Shown here: positions 1 through 11,100 of the stretch, piece by piece
How positions within the stretch are numbered: position 1 is the first letter of the stretch
How the letters are laid out: every line of letters starts with the position of its first letter
Assembly: GCA_023653785.1 (NCBI GenBank)
Contig: JAMKCH010014246.1
Coordinates: 62,001 to 126,000, forward strand
Length of the DNA: 64,000 nt
Reading direction: 5' to 3'
Source: Ophioderma brevispina
Taxonomy: Eukaryota; Echinodermata; Ophiuroidea; Amphilepidida; Ophiodermatidae
Notes under the pieces: model-generated
Databases searched by the model: none
Told to the model about the DNA's origin: nothing
Seen by the model: only the letters and a program-made list of their open reading frames with translations
Program-made: the position numbers and the translations under genes

Positions 1-636
1 TACTGTACTACATCCAGAAATAGAAAGAGCAAACTAAAGTGGGGGCCTTGTCGCAAATCTGCATGGGTTTTTCCACATCTCCAGTCACTCATAACTCGCC
101 GATTACACAATCCAAAATTTTCAGTTTCACCCAACTTAATGGATTTTTCAGCCTGTGAAATTATTTGAAGCAAATATGCGAGCTGATAACTCCTAAAATG
201 ACAGTGCCAATCTAGCGCTAAAAACGGGGGCCTCGTTAATACAGTATGCACATGTTTTAATACCTCCATGAATTCATTGTTTGATGTTTGTATAACTAGA
301 CCTGATATGGTCACTTTCATATCTCTCCATCATAAATTTTTCAGTAAGTAAATTTTTCACAATGTATAACAAGAATTACTTGTTACAAAATTGGCCGTGA
401 TAAGTCACAACCATGATGGAGTGTGGGTAAAGCTTAACAGACTTGTATGCAGATACCACACAATCGGTGATTCATGTGAATGGGTAAGTGGTGTTGTCGA
501 TACATTTTATGTCGACACGCGACATTCATGTCGCCATGAGACATATTACGGCATGTTGCCATATTTTCTACCGAATCGACACACGAAACCGGGTTAAAAT
601 TACAAAATATTGCAATAAAACCTCTAAATTACAACC
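1..636. other. No gene seen; diverged repeat remnants
   Basis: AT-rich, with no splice-bounded coding signal. Two similar G-rich words (gggggccttgtcgc near 41 and gggggcctcgttaat near 227) flank about 190 bp and suggest the ends of an old element. The short open frames lack family features. The last 9 bases are the left TSD of the next element. Confidence 0.4.
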
Positions 637-927
637 CAGAGGTGTATTGAGTCAATCCCACAATGCACCAGTTTTGGGAAATTTCACCTCAACAGGGTCA
701 TGTGATCCCACAAAAATCCTATTCTTAACACATAAAATCCCGACTTCTATGCTCATTTTCGGCCACAAAGCATTAGTACTTAAGGAATTTTTAGCGAGAT
801 TATGACATGTCCTGTGGTTCTTAAACTTTTTGGAATACTTTTTATCCCTAAGTACTGACATAAGTTTTGTACAGTACAGTATAGGCACAATGCAATGCAT
901 TGTGGGATTGATTCAAAACACGCTCTG
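637..927. mobile_element. M1 MITE copy 1 (9-bp TSD)
   Basis: A 291-bp element with imperfect TIRs: cagaggtgtattgagtcaat at the left, and the right end reads cagagcgtgttttgaatcaa in reverse complement. It is flanked by a perfect 9-bp duplication ATTACAACC at 628-636 and 928-936. Three further copies in the window share the interior (aatttcacctcaa, ctattcttaacaca, taagtactgaca). There is no coding capacity. A 9-bp TSD suggests a MULE-like or Merlin-like autonomous partner. Confidence 0.9.
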
Positions 928-936
928 ATTACAACC

Positions 937-1540
937 TAAGAATCTTCTTTTCTTACCCTTTGATTACCATGATGATTACGATTCCCAGTTCCAGTACCAG
1001 AGTACGAAAGAATTTATTCTGTTATATTATTACACCACAGCCATGCACTTGGCTCATGCACGTACATGTACGCACAGAGCTCTGCGCGCATGTTGTTATG
1101 GGGTATTTCCCCACGACATCGTATTTAGACTGTAATTCACACCATTTGCTTCGGTTTGGAGGAATAAGAGATGTCCTGGGCAGGAAGGTGTATAAAACTT
1201 AGTAGATAAGTGAATACATAAACAAAATACTGACAGCAATAAACTTCACATGACGATAATATATTTTACCCATCCAGTAGATAATTACGGTTAACCGCGA
1301 TCATTACATAATATTCTGAGAATCGCCTTTGTTCATGATGCTGAATCTGCTAGTAAGGCTCGAGTAATTAAACATGGTAGCCGGCCAACGATTTGGATAG
1401 TAATTGGGTAGGAATATACTCGCACTACAGTTGGAAGAGTTAATTAATATTTAACTTTCAGTACAACAATTTTCAAGAAAAGGGTACTTTCAATTACTCC
1501 ACAGATTGGGAAAGCTATTCCAGGGCAACTTTTTGGCATG
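937..1540. other. Unannotated AT-rich DNA
   Basis: No exon, RNA gene or repeat relation was recognised. It contains a palindromic run around cacgtacatgtacg (1060-1074). Confidence 0.4.
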
Positions 1541-1544
1541 TTAA

Positions 1545-1899
1545 AGGTGCAACAGGAGATTTCAAATAACAGGTGTGCCTAAAAAATGTGAAAATTCTGA
1601 TTTTCGCACTGGTGTAAAGCTTTCTACCAAAAATATCCCTATCTGAAAGGATTAAGCTGAGAACTGTTTCTTTGGTACAAAAATTGTGTAATTTGCAATT
1701 TCCTATAGGAGCAAATACAAAATTCAGCCTATGTTTTCTATTGAAATACATGTATAAGCATAAACAAATCACTTTTTGTTTTCATTTTAAGTTATTTCTG
1801 TAGTGAAATAAAAGGTAACTATTAAGTGTCTAATCTATATGCAATCACTACATATCACAGAAAATATGCATGGATGACATGAAATCTCTCGTTGCACCT
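1545..1899. mobile_element. K1 MITE copy 1 (TTAA target)
   Basis: A 355-bp element whose ends read aggtgcaac-ggagattt and, in reverse complement, aggtgcaacgagagattt. It is flanked by TTAA on the left and a mutated CTAA on the right. The interior matches the copy at 44521-44869 (aaagctttc, aagattaagctgagaa, aattcagcctatgtttt). TTAA targets fit Kolobok- or piggyBac-type transposition. No open frame is of note. Confidence 0.82.
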
Positions 1900-2129
1900 C
1901 TAACTTGTCCACATGGATAGAAGATTCCAATATTGTAAATTGTCCAGTGTAATATGCTTATTACGAGTATGTTGCTTATATTGCAGGGTGATTTGGGTAA
2001 GGACACCCATAAAGAATCTGATTTTTATTGATTTTCTTGTCAGATTAACTTTAAAGGTGGGTGAAAAAAATTAATTCAATCACAATTTATTCAAATTCAC
2101 TCAAAATTAAGTTGCTTAACAGCATCTTA

Positions 2130-3365
2130 GGCCGGGGTCACACAAGAAAATTGTCGTAATAACTCGATTGTGACAGGATTGTAATAAGTCAACGACGACT
2201 GTGGTCACACGTATTATTTATTGTAATCGTGTCGCATTAATTTTTTGTCATACCAAAATGTCGTATGGTGTCAATCATTTCACGTTGCGACGGCAACGGT
2301 CGAGGTTCATCGGGTTATAGTCATGATAGTTGTTTGGCGGCAATTCCATTGGCAAAAACATTAACGCGATTGTTAAATAAAGCCTAGCACACGCTCCTCT
2401 TTTACCAACTTACAGGTTCAATTTCGAGATGCAAATGTGAAAGGTACTACTTGATCAATTCTTTTTCCTTTTTTCTTCATGAATTTATATATTCCATCCC
2501 TGATTCCATTGAGAAATCGGTTCTTTCAAGGTGTTAATTCGTATGACAACATCTGAGAATGTTTACTTCCGGTTTGATTTTCATGCCATCGCGGTGTCAA
2601 TATCAGCCTTAGTCGCGCATATTTAAGATCGATGATCAAAATTAAAATTATTAAATTAAAAGTCAGATTTTAAATAGACAAATTTAGAACTATAACAGGC
2701 ATGTGATTATGTAAATCCTTATTTAACTAATTAATTAACAATATTTTGGCTTATTTATTAAGTCCGGGCGAAAATGTGGGAACAAGGATGGTGACCCATG
2801 CAAGTTCAAATGAGGGTACATGGAATAAATAATGAGACGATTGGAAAAATACTGGGGAAAAATAAATAAACAAATACCTACAGATACCGATTTTCTTTAT
2901 CCCCGAGTTTATGCCTATTACAGAAATGAGCAAATTTTACACGAATTTACACCTTGCAGGCATTGTTGTAAACTATTTGTTCGGTAAATGTAATTTGTGA
3001 AAACATTTCCAGACTCGATTCAATTGAAAGAAGATGTAAGGAATCTTCACTAATTCAATTCGTGCCAGGGACCAGGGGATGGGTTGCTATGGTCAGGTAG
3101 CAATTTCCGGGAAGGCGGAGCTGGACGAAGGGAAGGTCGCCGTCATGGTTGATGGATTTTTCGTATACAACGATGACGACATTGGGGTCACCCGTGCTTT
3201 TATTACAATCGTATCACAATAAATGCGACCCAACGATGAAAATTTTCGTCGTTGCCCGATTACGACACGATTACAATACGCCGATGAAAATTTGCGGTCA
3301 CACGTACAAAATATTGTAGTAATACTACAATAAATTGGCATGTCGTAATTCATGTGACCCCGGCC
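2130..3365. mobile_element. PIF/Harbinger-like non-autonomous element, 1.24 kb
   Basis: Both ends begin ggccggggtcaca and are flanked by TTA at 2127-2129 and 3366-3368. The subterminal 150-200 bp on both sides carry inverted copies of 'attgtaatcgtgtcg', 'gtcgtaat', 'cgacgaaaat' and 'gtggtcacacgt', giving long snap-back arms. The central ~900 bp has no recognisable transposase or Myb-like frame. The TTA target and GGCC start point to PIF/Harbinger. Confidence 0.8.
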
Positions 3366-3368
3366 TTA

Positions 3369-3807
3369 CTATTCGACTTTGATTACAACTGCACATGTTA
3401 CACTGGCCGAGTGTAAACAGGTATAACATTCTATCATATCATTACCAATCACATTTATCCTGCTATGTTGATTGACAGTCATGTGCACAATTGCTTACTT
3501 AATTCCATTTGGACTACAGGTGGTTTATTTGCCACCTTGACTAATGAGTTCATGGGGAGCTTCCTCCTGGCAGAAACAGTTGGCAATATCCAGATTTGTT
3601 TTCAAATACTCAATTTCAAATTTGGAATTTTTCTCTCTCTGTCATGGAATTGCTCTAGTACACAAACATAAGTATCAACAAATAGCTGCCTTATGCTTTA
3701 TTCCATATTATCATGATTAGGGAATTTTAATATCAAGATATTGTCCAAGGTTATCTGAATAACACAGTTTCCCCAGAACAGTCACTGGTTCTAGACTGAT
3801 CTATAGG
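3369..3807. other. Unannotated unique DNA
   Basis: AT-rich spacer between two mobile elements. No coding, RNA or repeat signature was recognised. Confidence 0.35.
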
Positions 3808-4486
3808 TGTGTTTCTATTGGGGCCATTTACCGGAAAAGAGACGGATAAGGGATTAAATGTGCTCAATTTACAAGTGACCCTCCCTCACCATTTACAACC
3901 CGGCAAAATTTTCCTTCTCGAGGAAGGAAAATAGCAGCTTCACTTACCGGTAAACGCCAATAGAAACACACTCCGTTCCGCGAGAGTGCGCATGCAGGCG
4001 AGGAAACGGAAATTGATAATACCGTGTGATTACGATCGACGATAGGCCCTACGTGTGGACGCATTAGACTAGAGAGATGAGGGCCAGGATTCGGCGGTGC
4101 CTCCTCAATCTTACATACATCGCCTCTCGCCGCTTGTACAGCTCCATGTACGTTAGAACCCTTCTCTAACGTTCACGAACATTTAACCCATCTAACCTCT
4201 CATTTGCCTCTGAATTTTGACTGTAAAATGTCAAAATCGACATCAATTCTACTATCGGAGGTCCCGCAATATTTTTGTTGAAAAAGTTAACCCACAATGC
4301 TTTGCATTGACCTCAGTGTACGACCTTTTGCCGGCAAAGTTTTATGTGGAGTTGATCGACAACAGCCAGGGAGTATTTACCGGTAAACAGCGCCCAATAG
4401 AAACTGACCGTTATCCACCTTTCCTTGCTCTTTTCCAGTAAGAGATTTACCGGTAAAATACAGTCCTCTCAATAGGAACACATCTC
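3808..4486. mobile_element. Putative TIR element with repeated ends
   Basis: The left end is ggtgtgtttctattgggg followed by atttaccgg. The right end in reverse complement is gatgtgttcctattgag followed by ttttaccggtaaa. Additional inverted copies of the same end module lie inside at 3940-3972 and 4376-4410 (taccggtaaac..ccaatagaaac). The element is therefore composite, or two related elements are nested. No convincing TSD was found. Confidence 0.5.
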
Positions 4487-4642
4487 TTGTGGGAAAAAAG
4501 ATGTCAGAGAATTTATGTTTGGCCCAGTTAAGTTCTATTTGGGGTTTCTTCTGTCTGAGGGTAAGGAGTTGGGACTGGCAATGTTTTAATGCAGTAGCTT
4601 TACTGTACAATAAAATTGACTAGTCAAATACATTGAAATATC

Positions 4643-5434
4643 CAGTGGTGTGTGACCAGCTTTTTCTGAGCAAGGGCCAAAGGGGGGCACATATTTTCAG
4701 GGAAAGCATATAATAAAGTTGATTTATGCAATATGACTACTAGGCGGTCACCCGGCTTTCACGATTACCTGGCCTTTTTTAAAGTAATACTTGTTTGAAA
4801 AACATTTTTGCGATTACACAGCTTGTGGGGCACATTCGCACATATCCGTTAACCAATCGAACCTGGTCTTGTCGAGCTCAAGATGCACCCACCCACCAGG
4901 TTTCGTGAGCACGCAACCGGCCCGACCTCCGAGAAAAAGGGCGGACAAACACACAGACAGACATAGATATTACTTTTTGTTGTTATATTGGTGTATTAAT
5001 TCCACAGGGGGTGCTTCCCCCTTCCCCCCTCTGGCTACACAGCTGTTTGAAAGTCTCATTTATTATGACAAAATCAGAATAAAACAAAAAATATCAACGG
5101 CGACACACTTTTGACAATTTGGATTATTTATACCATTGACTTCATCCTGTGTAAATTTTTATGAAATTTTCATTGCGGGCAAATTTGATTTTTCCTAAAA
5201 ATTCCTAACACGTCTCTCTATGGGAAATGGCCAAGTAAAGGGGGCTATAACATTCAAATTCTGACCTTTGTAGGCCTATATGGCAAGATTCCAGCAATGG
5301 ATTTTTCTGATTTTTGCAGAGATAATAGCTCTTTACTTATATTAGTTGTCAAAATTGTGTCACCACTGCTTAAAATTGCTCTAAAATAAAAGAGACGATT
5401 TGCATGGGGTCAAACAGCTGTGGTTATGCCACTG
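4643..5434. mobile_element. hAT-like non-autonomous element
   Basis: The left end is cagtggtgtgtgaccagc and the right end in reverse complement is cagtggcataaccacagctg. An imperfect 8-bp TSD flanks it (gaaatatc at 4635-4642, gatgtatc at 5435-5442). CAGTGG starts and 8-bp duplications are typical of hAT. The interior carries an inserted R1 repeat (4737-4972) and a second hAT-style end near 5012-5045. Fragments of the same family lie at 9748-10000 and 12614-12705. No transposase frame. Confidence 0.72.
4737..4972 (-). repeat. R1 repeat copy, possibly tRNA-derived SINE
   Basis: About 236 bp shared with 54498-54747. Shared blocks include gtcacccggctttcacgatt, ttacctggcctttttt, ttgcgattac and gacagacatagatat. 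In reverse complement it contains ggttcgattggttaacggat, resembling tRNA promoter boxes. The R1 family is inserted here inside a hAT-like element. Confidence 0.6.
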
Positions 5435-5442
5435 GATGTATC

Positions 5443-5695
5443 CATTCTGGTATCTTCCCTGGGTTGTCCATTTCAATTTTTGGGTGGTGAGGCATAGAGG
5501 GCATCAAAACTTTTAAGGGGAAGCATCCCAAACCACTTCCATTTCAATATTCTAAGGGTTGAGGGTAACAAATTAGCAAACTTTACTTGTAGAAAGCAAG
5601 TTGTTGTCAACACTTTCGTGAACTTAGAAATTAAATATAGAGGTCAAAATGCCCTGAAATATGGACGCCTAGCTTTGAACTGGTTCCACAGCAGC
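5443..5695. other. Unannotated spacer
   Basis: Nothing recognisable. It ends in the 9-bp left TSD CACAGCAGC of the adjacent M2 element. Confidence 0.35.
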
Positions 5696-6675
5696 CGGAA
5701 ACGAGTTAAGCTGGCTAATAATTCCGGTATGCGTACCTACCCAAATTCTCGATAATGTGTGAGCTGCTTAGGTTTGTGAAAATAGTTTGACATTGTGAAT
5801 GGTCATTTTACGCTATGAAATGTACTGATCCTGATTCTAGGTATGATCATGGATTTATTGCGGGCCGGTTGAATTCTCAACACTATTTTAGTTGAAATAT
5901 ATATAATATCATTTTTAAGAAGGTAAAACAATCAAACCCAACCCGAAACCAAGTACATCGCACTGATGCATTACCGTGCATAGGCGTGTAGGCCTATGTT
6001 ATGTATACCACGTACGTGGCAATGCGCAAGTGTGAGATTGATGCATGGCAAAGGGTACGTGACAGGCAAACGGCAAATATGGGTGGTCCTTCCCACCACA
6101 AGTCCTTGGGTCTGAGTTCTTACAACATTTCACCGCCGTATCGCTACATCATGGTATATTACACATCATTGTGGTGGGGACTGTGTGTACATATAACCAA
6201 GAAATAACGATGCGGCGGTCTCACTTCCCTAATCAGAGTGACCCACAGATCGCGTGAGGAAGAATAAAAAATTAATTGTATATTTTCATTCACACAATAG
6301 AAATAGTTGTGAATGTATCAGGGAACTTGTATGAATGCCTAAATATCCAAAAGTACTCCATACAAAGATGTAATACTCATAAATAGTTTTAGGTAAATAG
6401 TGATTGGCTGTATAGCTATTTCGTCAAGTACAGGAACAGGACTTGGTCTGATATTCCTCAATGATATGTACATGTGAAAATTATTACCATAGGGATGTTT
6501 TATTTAATGTGCGTGTAATTTTCCTGACAGCGGGAGAGTAGAGTTGGCCGACTGTGATAATCGTACCTACCCACCCAAATTCCGTTGAACTAGGTGGTCC
6601 CATTGGGTCGAGTTGGCCTTTTCTATTTGGGTAGGTACGCACACCGGAATTATTGGCCAGCTTGACCCCTTACGC
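5696..6675. mobile_element. M2 element copy 1, 980 bp (9-bp TSD)
   Basis: TIRs of about 45 bp: the left contains aagctggctaataattccgg then gcgtacctacccaaat, and the right contains the same in inverse. A perfect 9-bp TSD CACAGCAGC lies at 5687-5695 and 6676-6684. It is collinear with 26968-27900, including ggcgtgtaggcctatg, acgtacgtggcaatgcgc and catcatggta. No frame longer than about 70 codons is shared intact, so it is non-autonomous. Confidence 0.88.
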
Positions 6676-7140
6676 CACAGCAGCCTTCAGTTCATTATCT
6701 CGTAATGCACTTATCAAAAAATGCCCCAGCCCCTGGGTACCCGTGAATGGCCGGGACTTGTACTACCTGATAGCCGTGGAGTTGATCCTTTTTTTTGCCC
6801 GGGTGTACCGGGCGTATGCCGGGACTTGTTCATTGAGTTCACGCATGTCAAAAAAAGCTGGGATTTTGGGTTGGGACAAACGGAAGCGCAGGTTTCTACA
6901 AAAATGTATAATGTAGTACGACAAAGCTACAATACACAAAATTGAAAGCAGCAAAATCAACAAGGCGGTTCTCGAACCACAAAGGTCCCCCGCCCGTCGC
7001 GATAGTAAATGGAGGGAAATATAATTTTAAGATCACAGGGAGAATTGTGATGGAAATAAGTGGTTCTCAAACCACTGAGGCTGCTGCAATAGCAGTTGCA
7101 ATTTGACGGGATTAAATGTTGACTACATTGACCATACAAC

Positions 7141-7855
7141 TACTTGTAGTTATTTGACCTTAGATGACCCTACTTGACCTTGAAATGACCTTCACAATTT
7201 TCGGTTTAGAAATGTTGACCACATCCACAGAGTTTCATGACCTACCACATGTTGAGTTAGTTGACCTTGAATAACCCCACGACCTTGAAATGACTCAAAA
7301 TTTTCGGCAATGAATGCTTACTACACCCATCAGTTTTCATGACCATACTACCATGTGTATGGATTTGACCTTGGATGACCCCTCATGACCTTGAAATGAC
7401 CTTCAAATTTTTTGGCACTAAATGCTGACCACGCCCACCAAGTTTCATCATCCTACCACCTACTTAGTGGTTTGACCTTGAATGACCCCAACATGACCTT
7501 GAAATGACCTTCAAGTTTTTTGGCAGTGAATGCTGACTACACCCACCAAGTTTCATCATCCTACCACATTTGACAAGGGTTATAGCAATTTTATCCCATT
7601 GACCTTGAATGACCCCGCATAACCTTGAAATGACCTTCAAATTTTTCAGCACTGAATGTTGACCACACCCACCAAGATTCATCATCCTACCACAATTGAC
7701 AAGGGCTATAGCAATTTAATTCCATTTGACCTTGAATGACCCCGCATAACCTTGAAATGACCTTCAATTTTTTCGGCACTGAATGTTGACCACACCCACC
7801 AAGATTCATCATCCTACCACAATTGACAAGGGCTATAGCAATTTAATCTCATTTT
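7141..7855. repeat. Tandem array of TGACCTTGA units (6 units)
   Basis: Six units of about 103-127 bp. Each runs 'ttgaccttgaatgacccc', 'accttgaaatgaccttcaa', 'ttttcggcactgaatg', 'ttgaccacacccaccaag' and 'tcatcctaccac'. The last two units are the most alike, and both add 'aattgacaagggctatagc'. The array ends in TGACC words without the unit structure. Confidence 0.88.
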
Positions 7856-8232
7856 TGACCAAATTTGACCCTATTTTGACCATATTTGACCTTTGACCCA
7901 TGCCACATGACCCATCTCCGAACACATCCGCCGCCTACTTGAGCGACATCTATGGTGCGAAGATGGACACCCATACTTGCTTAGATAAAAAGATATCGTG
8001 TTTACAAGGTTTGTAGCAATTTAACCCTATTTTGACCATATTTGACCTTTGACCCATGACACATGACCCACTTCAGATCCAGGCCAACGTGGACTTGAGA
8101 TACATCTATGTTGCAAAGATGGAAACCCACGCTTGCTTAGATCCAAAGATATCGCGTGGGACACACACACGCACGGACGAAGAGCATTTCTATAGTCCCC
8201 CTTCGCCAACAGAAGTTGGCGGGGGACCAAAA
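7856..8232. repeat. Two-unit TGACCTTTGACC repeat with terminal hairpin
   Basis: Two diverged units (about 7868-8015 and 8029-8160) share 'tttgacctttgacccatg', 'acacatgaccca', 'gcgaagatggacaccca' or its variant, and 'cttgcttagat..aaagatatcg'. They are followed by 'cacggacgaagagc' and a stem-loop at 8193-8225 whose arms are gtccccc..cgccaac and gttggcgggggac. A related outward end occurs at 15826. Confidence 0.65.
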
Positions 8233-8449
8233 ATGAATCGCACAATCGGGTTTGACGCATTTTTACGCTTTTGCCCGGCCAGCAGGGGTCGGGACTTGGC
8301 CTGGGTTTGACATAAAAATGTTGCCCCACAGGCCGGGACTTGGCTGGGACATGGCCGGGGAGTTGGGCATTTCAAAAACACACCTCGTGTGCAAGTCCCG
8401 GCCATCCCCGGGTACCCAGGGGCCGGGGCATTTTTTGATAGGTGCATAA

Positions 8450-9747
8450 GTGTGGGGGACCTATTGTCTTGGTTTCAGCTAGAATTTTGTTGGATTCAAA
8501 ATACAAAGGCCATTTCGCTCCCCCAAAAAGGTCTCTAAACGTGATAATCACTAAATCAAACATCATGCATTCAAATCAAACTGTAAAATTTGAAGATCAC
8601 AGAGCGACTTCAGTTCCAAGTGTAAATCGTGTAAATTAAAAAAAAAAAATTTTTCTTCCTGGGACATTCAAACAGGATAAGGGAAATGTTACACTTAGTT
8701 CAATCAAGTCCTGGGGTTGATAATTCCTTCATAATATAATGAGTATCCATTTAAATTTAAGACTACAAATTCCCAAAGATGCTGTACAGGAACAGACAGG
8801 TTGGAGCGGGCCTCATACATTGCACAGGTTTTCTCTTTCTTCACATTACATGTGCATTCAGCGTTACTTGATTTATATGTACAATATATTAAGGCCTCAA
8901 GTAAATGCTTTCGCTAATCTTTCGAATGAAACACTTAGAGCAATTTCTTATTTATAAACAAGTTAATAATTAATTTCCAAGCACTGACAAAAACCTCAAA
9001 TGAAGAGACATTAAATGTTAATCAACTTAGAGCATGCTCTGTCAGAAAATAGCTTTCTTTAATCACTCCAGGACAAACAAACCTTTGAAGACATACTTAA
9101 GATGGGGGACCACCAAAAAACAACAGAAAATCAAATTTTAAAATCAAATTTTCAGAATTTCTTCTCCTAACATTGTTTCATTTGTAGAGTAGGCTATGCA
9201 CTTCTGATTTCTGCCACCCTGCATCCTTGTTTGGAAAATGATGTTATGTATATGAGCCTTGCATCTATCTAGGTATAACGACAGCGAGACCCAGGTTTGT
9301 AACCGCAACTAACGGACCCTAGAAATCTAGGGGCAGCCTTTTTGGGGGATGATCGATCCAGAATTTTTGGCTAGTTAATGGACAATAACTACCTATGAAT
9401 ATCAAAATTCTTTTAACACTGCAACAGTTTGCAGTCAGAAAAAAATGTAAGTGATAAAAATATTTGCAACAGAAAGATTCCTACAGTAGATGAAACAAAT
9501 CCAAATGTTTTGCTGGGGTCCTTCATACACATGATGAGTTTGATTTGAAAAGAAATTTTAAATTTTTCATGCCCATTTTCATTTCTCCAGGTGATATCGG
9601 ATAATGCAATATGATAAATGAGTGAAAAAAAATGGCAATTGAATTAGCAGGTAATTTTGTTGAAAAATGACAACTGAAAATAATAGGAGAGAAAAAATTA
9701 ACTGTAAGTTGCAGGAAATAAGATTCACAGATGAAAGAAAAGCATAC
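8450..9747. other. Unannotated AT-rich DNA
   Basis: About 1.3 kb without a convincing exon or repeat relation inside the window. An A11/T5 run lies near 8639-8654. The longest open frames are short and lack codon or family signal. Confidence 0.4.
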
Positions 9748-10000
9748 ACAGTTGTTTGGAAGTCATTTATTATGACAAAACGAAAATAAAACAAAAATTA
9801 CCAACGGCGACACACTTTTGACAACTAATTTGGAGTATTTATTATTCCACTAACTACATCCTGTGCAAATTTGATGAAATTTCATTGCAGGCAGATATGA
9901 TTTTTCATAAAATCAGTTTTACATGTCTTTGTAAGCCTACAAATGTATATAATATAGCAAAATTACCAAAATTTTTCTGATTTTTGCGGCGGTAATACTG
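9748..10000. mobile_element. hAT-like family fragment
   Basis: Collinear with 5041-5330 of the 4643 hAT-like element: cagttgtttggaagtc, catttattatgacaaaa, caacggcgacacacttttga and ttctgatttttgc. Both ends are truncated; no TSD. Confidence 0.7.
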
Positions 10001-10194
10001 TACTGACCCTAGTATAGTCCCACCCGTTTTTAACCTGAAATCGGCTTGATTTAGGGGTTGGGATAATAATGGGATCTCCACCCTAACATGAAACACACAA
10101 GCATCAACATTTCAGCCTTTCAGAGCTAACTTATTCCAGATGAGGAGTGTGATCAACAACAAGAGCGGTCACCGCTCGTGTGGATTCGTGCAAC

Positions 10195-10680
10195 CTGCGG
10201 TTTGGTGGGTTATGACCCCCCCCCCCCCCGGGGGGAAGTGACGTACCTGCTCCTACCGACCCTTGATATCAAGGGCTATCGGTGAGAGATTTCTTGCAAA
10301 AAGGGGGTCATTCAGTGTAGAGGAGAATAAAATGGGGGCATTCGGCGTGGAAGAGAATAAACGGGGGAATTTTGATGGCTATAGAATAATCCTAACTGAT
10401 GAATAATAAATCCCCTACTCTTTTTGTTACACATAAAATACAGGGTGGATCCAAAACAATAAGGTTTTGGGCAAAAAAAGGGGGTCATTCAGTGTCAGAT
10501 CCCTAAAATCTGGGGCTTTTACGGCATTTGGTGTGAGGACTTTAAAAAGGGGGTCATTGGGTGACAGATTGGTAAAAAGGGGGTCTATCGACAGGAGCAT
10601 GACGCGTGCTAATCATGGTGAGTGCCCCCCCCCCCCCCCCCGGGTTGTGACCAGTGGTACTTTGCAGCCCGTTTTGGGAT
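10195..10680. repeat. Degenerate GGGGGTCATT repeat between poly-C tracts
   Basis: Five or six diverged copies of 'aaaaagggggtcattcagtg' (near 10299, 10330, 10360, 10476, 10545 and 10572) lie between two C homopolymers of about 15-17 bp (10208-10223, 10626-10641). No gene. The homopolymers may be prone to length error in the assembly. Confidence 0.55.
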
Positions 10681-10720
10681 GACCCTGAAGGGAATGACTA
10701 ATTGGTAACTGATGCAATGG

Positions 10721-11097
10721 AAGGCTGACTCAGAGATTTCCCGATGAGGGCGCACTCAATTTTCAAACAAAATCGTGTTTTTTGCATATTCTAAATGCTT
10801 GTCCATATACTAATCACTGTGTGAAATAGCTAAGCTCAACTCGAAGTCCTTCATATAGAAAATCTCGACTTTGTTAAAAAATTCCGGATCCGGAAATTTT
10901 GTAATATACAGTATCCTATGGCACTGTTATACTGTACATAAATGTTTACTACACGAACACGAAAAATCCGATTCATCTCTACCTTTGGAATTAAGCATTT
11001 TAGGTGACTAATGCTGACTATCTTTAATTAGTTCTAGATGACTATTTTAAATGAATACACACAAAAAATAGATTTCCAAAATCTCTGAGTCAGCCTT
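10721..11097. mobile_element. K5 MITE, 377 bp
   Basis: TIRs are aaggctgactcagagattt and its inverse. TTAA is intact on the right (11097-11100) and degenerate on the left. The right third matches the fragment at 42539-42660 in inverse orientation (gaaaaatccgattcatctc, aggtgacta, agttctaga). No coding capacity. Confidence 0.75.
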
Positions 11098-11100
11098 TAA

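Larger units (their letters stand above)
6706..8446. mobile_element. TIR element of 1.74 kb carrying a TGACC array
   Basis: The left end tgcacttatcaaaaaatgcc (then cccagcccctgggtaccc and ggccgggacttg) mirrors the right end, which in reverse complement starts tgcacctatcaaaaaatgcc. Arms are about 55 bp. TAA flanks both sides (6703-6705, 8447-8449), compatible with a PIF/Harbinger target. Internally repeated 'ggccgggacttg' occurs near both ends. The interior is dominated by tandem TGACC repeats. Confidence 0.7.

Noticed and set aside
3093..3353. 86-codon minus-strand frame in the 2130 element as a transposase remnant
   Set aside because: It lies in the subterminal repeat, its residues follow the repeated DNA words, and no Harbinger nuclease motif is visible.
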